A stretch of DNA of 64,000 bases, from positions 102,214-166,213 of the forward strand of contig VBAT01000013.1 in NCBI GenBank assembly GCA_005884665.1, written 5' to 3'. The translations under genes and the position numbers were made by a program. Within the stretch, counting starts at the first letter, position 1; every line of letters begins with the position of its first letter. The DNA comes from Bacteroidota bacterium. Lineage in GTDB: Bacteria > Bacteroidota > Bacteroidia > Chitinophagales > Chitinophagaceae. A model generated the notes under the pieces. The model had not been told where the DNA came from and made no database searches. It saw only the letters and a list, made by a program, of their open reading frames with translations. Positions 1 to 8,919 of the stretch are shown here, piece after piece.

Positions 1-299
1 AGATGCAGCCGGTAATACAACGGCAGCAACACAAAAGCGATAATAATATAACCGATCACATAACCAATGACGATCTGGGCATATGCAAAGGCCTCCCTCC
101 CAACACCACCGGGCACACTTACAAATGTGACACCCGACAATGATGTCCCGATCATGCCAAATGCAACAAGCATCCAGTTAGAATTGCGGTTGCCAATAAA
201 AAAAGAATCGTTATTGGAGTTCCTGGAAGTATACCAGGCAACACCTAACAATAAAACAAAATATCCTATGACAAATGAAAATAATAAGCCTGCCGACAT
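1..299 (-). CDS. Sodium:solute symporter (SSS family), N-terminal part
   Basis: This is the first ~99 codons of a membrane transporter; the rest lies left of the window. The minus-strand reading starts MSAGLLFSFVIGYFVLLLG and continues through a tryptophan/tyrosine-containing loop, an FFIGNRNSNW stretch and a GTSLSGVTFVSVPG segment. These features are typical of the first two to three helices of Na+/solute symporters (SLC5-like), where the SGVTF region contributes to the ion site. The ATG at 299 is the first in frame. The plus-strand frame over the same bases has no recognisable protein and was treated as a shadow. The substrate cannot be told from this fragment. Confidence 0.75.
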   Translation of the reverse strand, partial: MSAGLLFSFVIGYFVLLLGVAWYTSRNSNNDSFFIGNRNSNWMLVAFGMIGTSLSGVTFVSVPGGVGREAFAYAQIVIGYVIGYIIIAFVLLPLYYRLH

Positions 300-375
300 G
301 ATGATGTTTAAGGGTTTAAGACGTTTAATAGTTTTAAAGGTTTCACAAGTTAAGGTTAACCTTTCAACCCTTCAA

Positions 376-395
376 CCTGCCTGCCGGCAGGCAGG
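376..395. repeat. 20-bp perfect GC-rich palindrome
   Basis: The sequence CCTGCCTGCC followed directly by its reverse complement forms a perfect palindrome. It sits in an AT-rich spacer made of repeated TTAACCTTT-like words on both sides (about 300 to 418). It lies between the divergent symporter and LOG genes. It looks like a dispersed intergenic repeat rather than a terminator, since the two arms have no loop and no T-tract follows. Function unknown. Confidence 0.6.
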
Positions 396-477
396 CCGTT
401 AAACCTTTTAACCTTTAACAGTGTGGATTACTGGATTTTGAAGATAGGCAATTTTAATATCCCTTTGCCGCAAATCT

Positions 478-1023
478 ATGCAAGCAGTTCCTATACATTC
501 GTTGGCGGTTTTTTGCGGCTCCAAATATGGAGCAACGCCGTTGTTCACCGAGCATGCTATTGAACTGGGAAAAATAATGGTAACACATAACGTCACATTG
601 GTGTATGGCGGGGGCAATGTAGGTATTATGGGTACAATCGCTGACACCGTTATGAACCTGGGTGGTAAAGCAATCGGTGTCATTCCGCAGGTCCTGGTGG
701 AATGGGAAAGACAGCACAATTCACTGAGCGAATTATTCATTGCAGATGATATGCACAGCCGCAAGAAAAAAATGTATGAACTGTGTGATGCCGCCATCAT
801 TCTGCCCGGTGGTTTTGGCACATTGGATGAAATGTTCGAGATGATAACATGGAACCAGCTTTCTATCCACGATAAGCAAATATTCGTGCTTAATTCAAAA
901 GGTTTTTATGATCACCTGATCGCCCATATCCAGCAAATGGAAAAAGAAAAGTTTTTATACGAAGCGGCACAAAAAAGGCTCACATTCATCAATGAGCCTT
1001 CCTTAATGATCAATTATTTTTGA
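478..1023 (+). CDS. LOG family protein (TIGR00730-type, cytokinin riboside 5'-monophosphate phosphoribohydrolase-like)
   Basis: The 181-residue protein has the Rossmann-type LOG fold signatures: AVFCGSKYG near the N-terminus, YGGGNVGIMG at about residues 43-52, and the catalytic-site motif PGGFGTLDE at about 110-118. Family members hydrolyse nucleoside 5'-monophosphates to free base and ribose 5-phosphate; the bacterial role is usually purine-nucleotide salvage or housekeeping. Length and motif order match the full family. The gene stands alone, facing the convergent barrel gene that ends 4 bases after it. The ATG at 478 is the first plausible start and places the conserved AVFCGS strand at the usual distance. 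Confidence 0.9.
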   Translation: MQAVPIHSLAVFCGSKYGATPLFTEHAIELGKIMVTHNVTLVYGGGNVGIMGTIADTVMNLGGKAIGVIPQVLVEWERQHNSLSELFIADDMHSRKKKMYELCDAAIILPGGFGTLDEMFEMITWNQLSIHDKQIFVLNSKGFYDHLIAHIQQMEKEKFLYEAAQKRLTFINEPSLMINYF

Positions 1024-1027
1024 GCAG

Positions 1028-1663
1028 TTATCTTTTCTGGAACAAAGCTATATTAAAACCTGCCCGGATGATAGGCGTGGCAGTTGCGTGTTGCTGCGTG
1101 CTATTGTTGGGATTGGTAGTAACATATACATATGGCGAATTGATATCCTTCAGAACATCGAACAACACGCAGATGTAATAAAAAGAATTAGAACCTTCCA
1201 CCCTGCCCTGTGCGAAACCGGCTCCCAACAAAAGCGAATTGGCGCTGGTATTGATCTTCCCGCTCATATACATTGTGCTCCCGGGCGCAGCATAGTATTT
1301 AAAGGATGTAAAATTGTGTTCGAGTTGTGCCTGTGCGAATAAAAAACTTACGGGATATAAGCGGGTAAATATTCCCGGTCCATACACGGTTTGCTTGATC
1401 TTATCATCATACTGGTAATAATAACGCTGACTGGCATACATAAAATTAAATGCGATACCGGCATCCACCCATTTCGCTAATTTATAACCAAAGATTGGAT
1501 TGGCGCCCAGTACTGTCTGGCCATTAAAAAATGAAATGGTGACACTGCCACCCGTAAATAAATTCTGTTTTTTAAATCCTTTTTGGGTTTCTTCCTCATC
1601 CTGTGCCCAGGCCGACGATGCCACCAGGCAGAAACAACAGATCACTGCGACTACTTTTTTCAT
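1028..1663 (-). CDS. Small outer-membrane beta-barrel protein, hypothetical
   Basis: I chose the ATG at 1663 because it gives a clean signal peptide (MKKVVAVICCFCLVASSAWA, cleavage before QDEEE). An upstream ATG at 1702 would put 13 unlikely residues in front. The mature ~190 residues show alternating hydrophobic/polar strands rich in Tyr, Phe and Gly, with a short acidic N-terminus. They end in NIALFQKR, as expected of an 8- to 10-strand barrel. It has no enzymatic motif. It lies downstream of the PorP/SprF gene on the same strand after a 140-base gap, so it may belong to the same surface-protein cluster. No specific function can be assigned. Confidence 0.7.
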   Translation of the reverse strand: MKKVVAVICCFCLVASSAWAQDEEETQKGFKKQNLFTGGSVTISFFNGQTVLGANPIFGYKLAKWVDAGIAFNFMYASQRYYYQYDDKIKQTVYGPGIFTRLYPVSFLFAQAQLEHNFTSFKYYAAPGSTMYMSGKINTSANSLLLGAGFAQGRVEGSNSFYYICVLFDVLKDINSPYVYVTTNPNNSTQQHATATPIIRAGFNIALFQKR

Positions 1664-1803
1664 ATTTACCAGATTAATCGTATTAACACCAATCAACGTC
1701 ACTACCGAACCATTTAGTTTGCCGTCGTAAAAAAATTGCAGACTCGTGAATCCGGGCTCTCAATCCCGGTGCAAAAATCGGAATAAATCGGAAATACCGA
1801 TAG

Positions 1804-2844
1804 TTAATAACCTGATTTAAAGGAAGGACAAATGCCGTCGTGCCGGTTGCCGTTGAATTTCTGGAAAACTCCCTGGCGGATCAATGAGAACTCGAATGCT
1901 CCCCTGGTATTATTATAATCTTTAAGCGTCGATATTGTGGCATCATATGTAAAAGTGAATGCATAGGCGCTAAGACCAATACCGATCATCGGTATCACCG
2001 CATCCCCATTTCTCAAGTACAATCCACCGATCAGTATCTTTTCGCCATCCCCTGATAAATTATAATGGGCATTGGCACCGATCAGCCACTCGTGCGATTT
2101 AGCCTGGAGGGAAAAATAGGTGTTAGGATTAATGATCCATTGTTCATTCAATTTAAAACTGCCATTCAGAAACGCGGTATGCCGCATCGGTATCCTGTTA
2201 TCGACCCCTTGTTGGGCGTTAAAAAAAGATTCACGAGGGCGGTTGATATGAAAAGTTGAAATACCGGCATTCACATATGCGTTCTCATTCGGGAAATAAG
2301 CATAATTCAAACCGGCCTGGATATCGAGATAGCTGATATTGTTGTTATCAAGCAGAACGCTTGTCGGCAAATGATTGTCAAAAAAATGCCCGTCGAATTG
2401 ATCAGGAAATTTGAGATTGCTGACATTGATCTGCTTATTCGCATAGCCGATATTAAATCCAAGACTTAAAAGACTTCCCAGGTTTAGCATCTGGTGATAA
2501 GCTACCGAACCATAGATCTTAGTAGAGGTAAGGTTACCGCTTCCCGCGACATCATGCAGGATAAGCGCCCCGGCACCAAGCCAGCCATTCTCGTTCTGCA
2601 CGATCTGCATATCACCAAAAGCGCTCATGGTTTTGTAAGGCACAGACATGATCGAAGACCACTGGTTCCTGTAATTAATGCCTACCCTGTAGTCACCATC
2701 GGGGATAAACCCTGTATTGGCCGGGTTCGTGGCCAGAGGCGAATTCATAAACTGGGAAAAATGAAGATCCTGCCCCGAAACACGTGCCACCACGCATAGG
2801 GCAAAGGATGCAAGCAATGCTATCAGTTTAACTTTTTTCTTCAT
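1804..2844 (-). CDS. PorP/SprF family type IX secretion system membrane protein
   Basis: The 346-residue protein has a signal peptide (start at 2844, MKKKVKLIALLASF, cleaved after VARVSGQ). It then has the family hallmarks DLHFSQFMNSPLATNPANTGF and DYRVGINYRNQWSSI within the first 80 residues, followed by a long barrel region. PorP/SprF proteins are outer-membrane partners of T9SS; SprF-like members are needed for export or attachment of clients with type B sorting domains. The gene directly follows, 13 bases apart, the large type B client (2858-6502), which is the pairing expected for a dedicated client/partner unit. An in-frame ATG at 2856 would add four residues. Confidence 0.9.
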   Translation of the reverse strand: MKKKVKLIALLASFALCVVARVSGQDLHFSQFMNSPLATNPANTGFIPDGDYRVGINYRNQWSSIMSVPYKTMSAFGDMQIVQNENGWLGAGALILHDVAGSGNLTSTKIYGSVAYHQMLNLGSLLSLGFNIGYANKQINVSNLKFPDQFDGHFFDNHLPTSVLLDNNNISYLDIQAGLNYAYFPNENAYVNAGISTFHINRPRESFFNAQQGVDNRIPMRHTAFLNGSFKLNEQWIINPNTYFSLQAKSHEWLIGANAHYNLSGDGEKILIGGLYLRNGDAVIPMIGIGLSAYAFTFTYDATISTLKDYNNTRGAFEFSLIRQGVFQKFNGNRHDGICPSFKSGY

Positions 2845-2857
2845 CACGATTAGCAAT

Positions 2858-5800
2858 TTACCGTATTAAAGTAATATCTCCTTTTTTAGTGGCTTTGGTT
2901 CCATCAAAAAATTCAACGTCGAGTGTATATGCATATACATCCATCGGCTGAACTGTTCCATTAACTTTTCCATTCCATCCCTCGTTACGATTGCCCGTTT
3001 CAAACACTTTCTGCCCCCAACGGTTCCAAATGATAAACCGCATTTTTGCTATGCCAAATCCGCGTACATAAACGGTGCTGTTTACGTTGTTGCTGTTTGG
3101 GGTAAAGGCATTGGGAACATCTAATGCCGGGATCACGATCGTTCTCACCTGCTGGCAGGTATCGTCTGGACAACCTGCTGCATTGTATGCAACAAGGCAT
3201 GCATTGAAAGTCCCGGTAGCATTGTATTGATGCTGCACAGGCGCAGTGGACGTTGTAAGCAGCGAATCACCGTCCCCAAACAACCATTTAAATCTTACTG
3301 AATTGGTTGAAGAAAGATTGGTGAATGTCACCGGTGTGTTTTCGACCGGAGTTACCGGTGTATAGCTGAAATTAGCCACAGGCTTATCATACACGATAAT
3401 CGTAAAACTTGTAGTATCTATCTTATTACATGTATTTGGATCAGACGCTATCATTACAATATTATATGTGCCGGGAACATTATAAACATGCGATGGGTTG
3501 ATATCTGTTGAAGTGTTGTTGCCTCCAGATCCCGGGTCTCCAAAATCCCATTGGAATGTCAGACCTCCCACGGATGTGTTGTTGAATTCGGCGAAATAGG
3601 GAGCGCAACCTATCGGTGGAGTTTCAAATTTTGCATCCACGTTTTCTGCAACCCTTACCTGTATAGTTATTGAATCGGGATAATTGCAATAGGCTGTGTC
3701 ATTCAGGATCAATTTGGCATTGTAAGTACCCGGCCCTGGATAAACATGATCAACATCGTTTAGACCAGCCACCACGCGGGGACTATTGTCGCCAAAATCC
3801 CATATAAAGGAAGTATTTGTATACGGTCTTGCCGTGCTCGGCGTAAGGTTATGGAACCGATAATTGAACTGCTCACAGGGATCGAGCTTTTGATAGTTGC
3901 CCGCCAATCTTGCTATGAGGTCACCGACACGAATATGGACATACGATGTATCGCGGACATTACAGCTGGTAGGATCTATCGCTACCAGCATCACAAGGTA
4001 AGTTCCGGTATTTTGGAATGTATGCGTTCTTGTATATCCAGTATCGGCTGCCATCGGTCCGAAATCGCCGGTACCGTCTCCAAAATTCCAGACATATTGA
4101 ATGGCATTGCGGACCTGGTCTGTAAATACGACATCGAGGGGAACACAACCTGCAGTATCTCTCGGTACCCCATTTATTGCCGATTGAACATTGGCCCTGA
4201 CGCCAGCAAGATCAAATTTGATCTTCACCATCGCCAGGTTACAGTAAGCCTGGCTAGGATCGTGATTGGGATAAGCCGCCCCTGCCGTCGTTGGAAACGT
4301 AGCTCCTCCTCCGCAGTTTGCACAAATGGCCTGGTAGATCGCCCCATCCTTGTCGAACCGGCTGGTACCACCATCTACGTGATCAGGATATGGTCCCCCG
4401 TCCTGTCCAAAGAAACTTGCATATAAAGGCCCTGGGCCTGCTGCGTTTTTACGTAGGACAAAGAAATAAAAATCACCGTTATCGGGTGAAGTGGATTTAA
4501 TAGCATTTGCAGTTGTCGTCATTCCCGAAGTTCCCGCGCTGGCATATCCTGTAGAAACTGCTCCTCCCCATCCGGAAACATAAACGTTTTCACAACGGTC
4601 TACCAGGAAAGCTGTGGGAGATATATTGGGGATGGGAGAGTTTGTTCCGAAAATAGTGCTGTAAACATAAGCTGACAGATCAGGCTGAAGCTTACCAATG
4701 AATTGTTTACTGCCGGGCTCATTATAAGGTGCATTGATTATTGGCCAGTTCCCGGTGGTTTGACCCATGACATATGGAAAGCCGTTCTTGTCAAACTGTA
4801 TTCCATAGACCTGGTCATAAGCTGCAGTTCCTACATATGTTGATCGAATGACTGCGGAGCCGTCATTGCTGATCACGGCAATAAAGCCATCTATACCTCC
4901 ACGAGGGGTCGGCCCTATTGTTCCTGTTTTATTGCCCGGGAAATTTGCGGTGCTCTCCGTTCCGCCGGCTACATATATATTTCCGGCAGGATCAAGAGAC
5001 AGAACAAATGCTGCATCGTTGGCGTTCCCTCCCAGGAAACTCGCGAATAATAGGGATGATAGGTCTGGTGTAAATTTTAGCACTACCCCATCCTGGGAAC
5101 CTCCGCCAGCTGCACTGTTTCCAAACTGGGTTTGAAACGCGCCGGCGGTAACAGGAAAATTACTCGATTGCGTAGAAGAAGCAACATATACATTGCCACC
5201 ACCATCAATGATCACTTCACTGCGGCTTCCATCGCCATAATTATGATCGAGTGAACTGGCTGCATTATTTTGAATGGAAATATTTACGCCATCATTGCCG
5301 GAACCGCCAATTCGTTTTGATCCTATCAATGCCGTTCCGGTAGAATTTAGTTTCGAGACCACAATATCATAACCGCTACCTGCCAATGAATTGTTTCCAA
5401 CTACAGGATAGTCTTGAGAACTGGTCCTTCCAGCCACGATCAACTCGCCCTGTGGATCTACCACAAGGCTGTGTGGTTGGTCATTGCCAGTACCGCCAAT
5501 ATAAGTCGCATAGACCCTTGCTGACAGGCTGGGAGTGGAAAGCTTGATGATGCCGATATCCATTGGACCGGGGTGATCGGAGGTTCCATTGCCCCATACT
5601 GTCTGGAAAGCTCCGGGGGAGATCGGAAATCCATTTGCTTCACGCACGATACCGCCACCATACATGGCTCCATCGGGACCATAAGTAGCGGTGAAGCCCC
5701 AGTTGTCGGCCGTGCTTCCCGAGAAAGAACAGTAAACGGCAATTGGGTCGATTACCAGGATCGTATTCGGATCATAATCCTTTACATCGAACCTGACTAC

Positions 5801-6502
5801 ATTATCTTTTAAAACGTAATTGCAACGAAGCTCCCTTCTTTCTTTAACTCCGGGTTGATAAGTAGAGGGATTGGTTTCTTTAAGGTCACCAACAGAAGTG
5901 CTTATAATAAGTTCTTTGTTCTTCACCTGTAATTTGTCCGTTCCTTCGTAACGCAAGGCGATCCTGCTGATATCCGCGCCTGGCCTGGCGATGATATCAT
6001 ATTTCAGTGTGCCGTTGTAGGTATAATATCGAACATCAACATTAGGATAGACGTTTTTGACTGTTATAGCCTGGTAAATATGACACTCGCTGGCCCATTT
6101 GGAAGGATCGTTCCCAATAAAGTAATTGTTATAAGTAGAGATCGCTTTATCGGGTATCACCTGCAGGTCAGTGCTGGCGCCGACAAAATCCACATTGAAC
6201 GCGTGGGAATGAATGGTTACCTCGTCGCTTACCGGTTGAGGTTTGTCGGAGGAGGCGTGATTGTGGTTAAGTAAATTAAATGCTTCGAGATCATGTTGAT
6301 CGTGGCGTAAAACGGTGAATCCACCGGAACGGATAAATACCGCTCCACCAGTCACATCACCTTTAAATTTTACGCGGCTGTCCCACTGGCCCTTATTCTC
6401 AATAAATTCAATATTGCTATAGTTCTGTTGTGCTTGTGAAACAAAGGCCGGGATTAACAAAACCAGGGTAATAAACTGCTTCAGGGTTAATATTCTTTTC
6501 AT
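2858..6502 (-). CDS. Giant secreted PKD/SBBP-repeat protein with T9SS type B (gliding motility-associated) C-terminal domain
   Basis: The protein is ~1214 residues from the ATG at 6502, which opens a signal peptide (MKRILTLKQFITLVLLIPAF). Next comes the N-terminal domain beginning NIEFIENKGQWDSRV, known at the front of many Bacteroidota surface proteins. A beta-propeller/SBBP-like region follows with repeated GGxGNDxxxx and DPxGNIYVAG units (about residues 270-650). Then come at least four PKD-type units, seen as WNFGDGTGDFGP, WDFGD and WLFGDGDS, and finally the type B sorting domain starting VPNAFTPNSN and ending KKGDITLIR. Such proteins are exported by T9SS and tethered outside as adhesins. 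The upstream in-frame ATG at 6541 is judged too far. It heads an operon with the PorP/SprF gene. Confidence 0.9.
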   Translation of the reverse strand: MKRILTLKQFITLVLLIPAFVSQAQQNYSNIEFIENKGQWDSRVKFKGDVTGGAVFIRSGGFTVLRHDQHDLEAFNLLNHNHASSDKPQPVSDEVTIHSHAFNVDFVGASTDLQVIPDKAISTYNNYFIGNDPSKWASECHIYQAITVKNVYPNVDVRYYTYNGTLKYDIIARPGADISRIALRYEGTDKLQVKNKELIISTSVGDLKETNPSTYQPGVKERRELRCNYVLKDNVVRFDVKDYDPNTILVIDPIAVYCSFSGSTADNWGFTATYGPDGAMYGGGIVREANGFPISPGAFQTVWGNGTSDHPGPMDIGIIKLSTPSLSARVYATYIGGTGNDQPHSLVVDPQGELIVAGRTSSQDYPVVGNNSLAGSGYDIVVSKLNSTGTALIGSKRIGGSGNDGVNISIQNNAASSLDHNYGDGSRSEVIIDGGGNVYVASSTQSSNFPVTAGAFQTQFGNSAAGGGSQDGVVLKFTPDLSSLLFASFLGGNANDAAFVLSLDPAGNIYVAGGTESTANFPGNKTGTIGPTPRGGIDGFIAVISNDGSAVIRSTYVGTAAYDQVYGIQFDKNGFPYVMGQTTGNWPIINAPYNEPGSKQFIGKLQPDLSAYVYSTIFGTNSPIPNISPTAFLVDRCENVYVSGWGGAVSTGYASAGTSGMTTTANAIKSTSPDNGDFYFFVLRKNAAGPGPLYASFFGQDGGPYPDHVDGGTSRFDKDGAIYQAICANCGGGATFPTTAGAAYPNHDPSQAYCNLAMVKIKFDLAGVRANVQSAINGVPRDTAGCVPLDVVFTDQVRNAIQYVWNFGDGTGDFGPMAADTGYTRTHTFQNTGTYLVMLVAIDPTSCNVRDTSYVHIRVGDLIARLAGNYQKLDPCEQFNYRFHNLTPSTARPYTNTSFIWDFGDNSPRVVAGLNDVDHVYPGPGTYNAKLILNDTAYCNYPDSITIQVRVAENVDAKFETPPIGCAPYFAEFNNTSVGGLTFQWDFGDPGSGGNNTSTDINPSHVYNVPGTYNIVMIASDPNTCNKIDTTSFTIIVYDKPVANFSYTPVTPVENTPVTFTNLSSTNSVRFKWLFGDGDSLLTTSTAPVQHQYNATGTFNACLVAYNAAGCPDDTCQQVRTIVIPALDVPNAFTPNSNNVNSTVYVRGFGIAKMRFIIWNRWGQKVFETGNRNEGWNGKVNGTVQPMDVYAYTLDVEFFDGTKATKKGDITLIR

Positions 6503-6544
6503 CAAATTACTAAAATAATCCGGTAACCGGTTCGAAAACATATG

Positions 6545-8569
6545 TTAAGATATCTTGCTCCAGATGATAGGGCTTTTCTGTTCCTGCAGGAATTCTTTAA
6601 GCTGCAAATTTTCTGCCGAAACAAGGTCAGGATCTTTTTCCAACACTGCCAGGGCCATTGACCTGGCTATATCTAATAAACTTCTGTCATGGACTATATC
6701 TGCCAGTTTGAAGTTTAATATTCCGCTTTGGCGTGTTCCTTCAATATCTCCGGGACCACGCAATTCCAGGTCTTTTTCCGCAATTTCAAAACCGTTCGTG
6801 GTACTGCACATAATCCTGATGCGTTCGCGGGCCTCATTACCTAATTTGGAACCTGATAACAATACACAATAGCTCTTATCTGCTCCTCTTCCTACTCTTC
6901 CCCGTAACTGGTGAAGTTGTGAAAGGCCAAATTTTTCAGCGCTTTCGATCACCATCACCGTGGCGTTGGGCACATTCACTCCCACCTCTATAACGGTAGT
7001 AGACACCATAACTTGCGTATCTCCGTCAATAAACCTCCGCATATTTGTTTCTTTCTGAGCTCCCGGCTGCCGGCCATGTACCATACTGATCCAGTATTTT
7101 GGCTCGGGGAAATAACCTTTCACGGTTTCATAACCCCGCATCAGGTTCTCATAATCTAACTTGTCGCTTTCTTCGATCAGAGGAAAGATGATATAGGCCT
7201 GCCTGCCTTTATCTATCTCGGCCTTTACAAACGACATTACGCGGCTTCTCTGGGATTCAAAACGATGTACAGTAGTAACAGGTTGTCTTCCAGGCGGCAG
7301 CTCGTCAATTACGCTGTAATCGAGATCGCCATAAGCAGTCATGGCCAGGGTTCTTGGTATGGGTGTCGCCGTCATCACCAGCACGTGGGGCGGCACTTCG
7401 GCTTTCTGCCACAGGCGGGCACGCTGGGCTACCCCAAACCTGTGTTGTTCGTCAATGATAACGATTCCGAGCCTCCGGAATTGTACTGCTTCTTCAATTA
7501 CAGCATGAGTTCCTATGAGAATTTTCAAATCTCCTTCCATCAGTTCATGCAGGAGTTTTTTCCTGGCCGCTCCTTTTGTGGAGCCGGTCAATAATTTGAC
7601 AGGTATATCCAGTTTGTCTAATAGCTCCGTTATTGTTTCATAGTGCTGCCGCGCGAGGATTTCCGTTGGCGCCATCAGGCAAGCCTGGTACCCATTGTCA
7701 AGGGCGAGTAACATTGAGAGCAATGCCACGATCGTTTTTCCGCTGCCCACGTCTCCCTGTAATAGCCGGTTCATTTGCCTTCCTCTTGCAGTGTCGGATC
7801 GTATTTCCTTTACCACTCTTTTCTGGGCGTTGGTGAGCTCAAATGGCAAATGGTTTTTATAAAAAGTATTAAACAGCTCTCCAACCTTATCGAATATTAC
7901 ACCTTTTGAAAAGCGATGGCGGGTGGACCGCACCAGGCTCATACGAAGCTGCGCCAAAAACAGCTCATCAAATTTCAACCGTTTTACAGCTTCTTCATAC
8001 TCTTTTATTCCGGGAGGAAAATGTATATGACTATAGGCGGTGAACCGGTTTACTAATTTCAACTGTTTTATTATGGCAGGCGGCAGATTTTCGGGCAGAT
8101 CTTTTTCACGTAATTGGGCGATAAGCGCCTGGGTCAATTTAGCGATCTGCCTTCCTCCCAGGCTTCTTGCCTTCAATTTTTCAGTAGTAGGGTAAACAGG
8201 TTCGAGAAAGTTTTTGCCGTCCTGTTTCTCTGTTGTGAGCACTTCCATTTCCGGGTGGACGATCTGTGGCCTGTTTTGAAAAAAGCTCACCCTGCCATAC
8301 ACGAGGTAGGATTGTCCTTCCTGAAGTGTCTTCTGCACCCAGTTAATTCCCTGGAACCAGGTCAGTTCCAGGAAACCGGTTTTATCCTTCAGTTGAGCGG
8401 TTAAACGCCGGGCTGTTTTACCACCGGTTATTTCGACATTCAATAATACTCCCGCTACCTGGATATACTCGGTCTGGAAGTTGATATCGGCAATAGTGTT
8501 TACGCTGGTTTTATCTACATGCCGGTAAGGAAAATGTTCAAGAAGATCGCGAAACGTGAAAATATTCAT
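6545..8569 (-). CDS. recG: ATP-dependent DNA helicase RecG
   Basis: RecG remodels stalled replication forks and branch-migrates Holliday junctions. The 674 residues from the first ATG include the wedge/OB domain (VAGVLLNVEITGGKTARRL), Walker A (LLQGDVGSGKTIVAL), the superfamily 2 motif IIDEQHRFGV, motif III TATPIPRT and motif VI QLRGRVGRG. The normal RecG N-terminus is present upstream in the same frame (8570 to about 8640 reads LSSPIEYLKGVGPQRADLLK KE, a typical HhH-like start). No ATG, GTG or TTG occurs between the stop at 8669-8671 and 8569, so the true start is either non-canonical (ATA at 8638 or ATC at 8656 are in frame) or lost by mutation. With this extension the length (~697) matches the family. 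Confidence 0.95.
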   Translation of the reverse strand: MNIFTFRDLLEHFPYRHVDKTSVNTIADINFQTEYIQVAGVLLNVEITGGKTARRLTAQLKDKTGFLELTWFQGINWVQKTLQEGQSYLVYGRVSFFQNRPQIVHPEMEVLTTEKQDGKNFLEPVYPTTEKLKARSLGGRQIAKLTQALIAQLREKDLPENLPPAIIKQLKLVNRFTAYSHIHFPPGIKEYEEAVKRLKFDELFLAQLRMSLVRSTRHRFSKGVIFDKVGELFNTFYKNHLPFELTNAQKRVVKEIRSDTARGRQMNRLLQGDVGSGKTIVALLSMLLALDNGYQACLMAPTEILARQHYETITELLDKLDIPVKLLTGSTKGAARKKLLHELMEGDLKILIGTHAVIEEAVQFRRLGIVIIDEQHRFGVAQRARLWQKAEVPPHVLVMTATPIPRTLAMTAYGDLDYSVIDELPPGRQPVTTVHRFESQRSRVMSFVKAEIDKGRQAYIIFPLIEESDKLDYENLMRGYETVKGYFPEPKYWISMVHGRQPGAQKETNMRRFIDGDTQVMVSTTVIEVGVNVPNATVMVIESAEKFGLSQLHQLRGRVGRGADKSYCVLLSGSKLGNEARERIRIMCSTTNGFEIAEKDLELRGPGDIEGTRQSGILNFKLADIVHDRSLLDIARSMALAVLEKDPDLVSAENLQLKEFLQEQKSPIIWSKIS

Positions 8570-8919
8570 TTCTTTTTTCAGCAGGTCTGCGCGTTGCGGC
8601 CCTACACCTTTCAGGTATTCGATCGGGCTGGATAATATGCCTGGTGGAGAAGAGATAGTTTTTACTTTTTACAAATTTAGGAAGGCATGTTTTGTGGCAG
8701 ATAGTAAAGCTGACCGGGAAGAAAACCCCGATCAACATAGTAAAAAACTGGAGGTGGCCGGAGGATGCATAACAGAAATTCAGTATTTAACATACGACAG
8801 CAGCGTGAAAATTACGTCTTTTTAAATCGTAAAATTCCGATCACCCGTTTAGATTTTACTTCTTTACCTGAAAAACAAACTATGCTCCTTGCCTCACGGC
8901 GAAATTCATTCTACTTTTA

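Noticed and set aside
67-402. Plus-strand open frame of 111 residues at the left end
   Set aside because: The minus strand over the same bases reads as a clear symporter N-terminus; the plus frame has no domain and ends in the palindromic repeat.
3851-4426. 191-residue plus-strand frame inside the giant PKD protein
   Set aside because: It is antisense to well-defined PKD and propeller repeats and shows no domain.
8556-8825. 89-residue plus-strand frame upstream of the WecA-like gene
   Set aside because: It is antisense to the recG N-terminal coding region, and nothing in it resembles a known protein.
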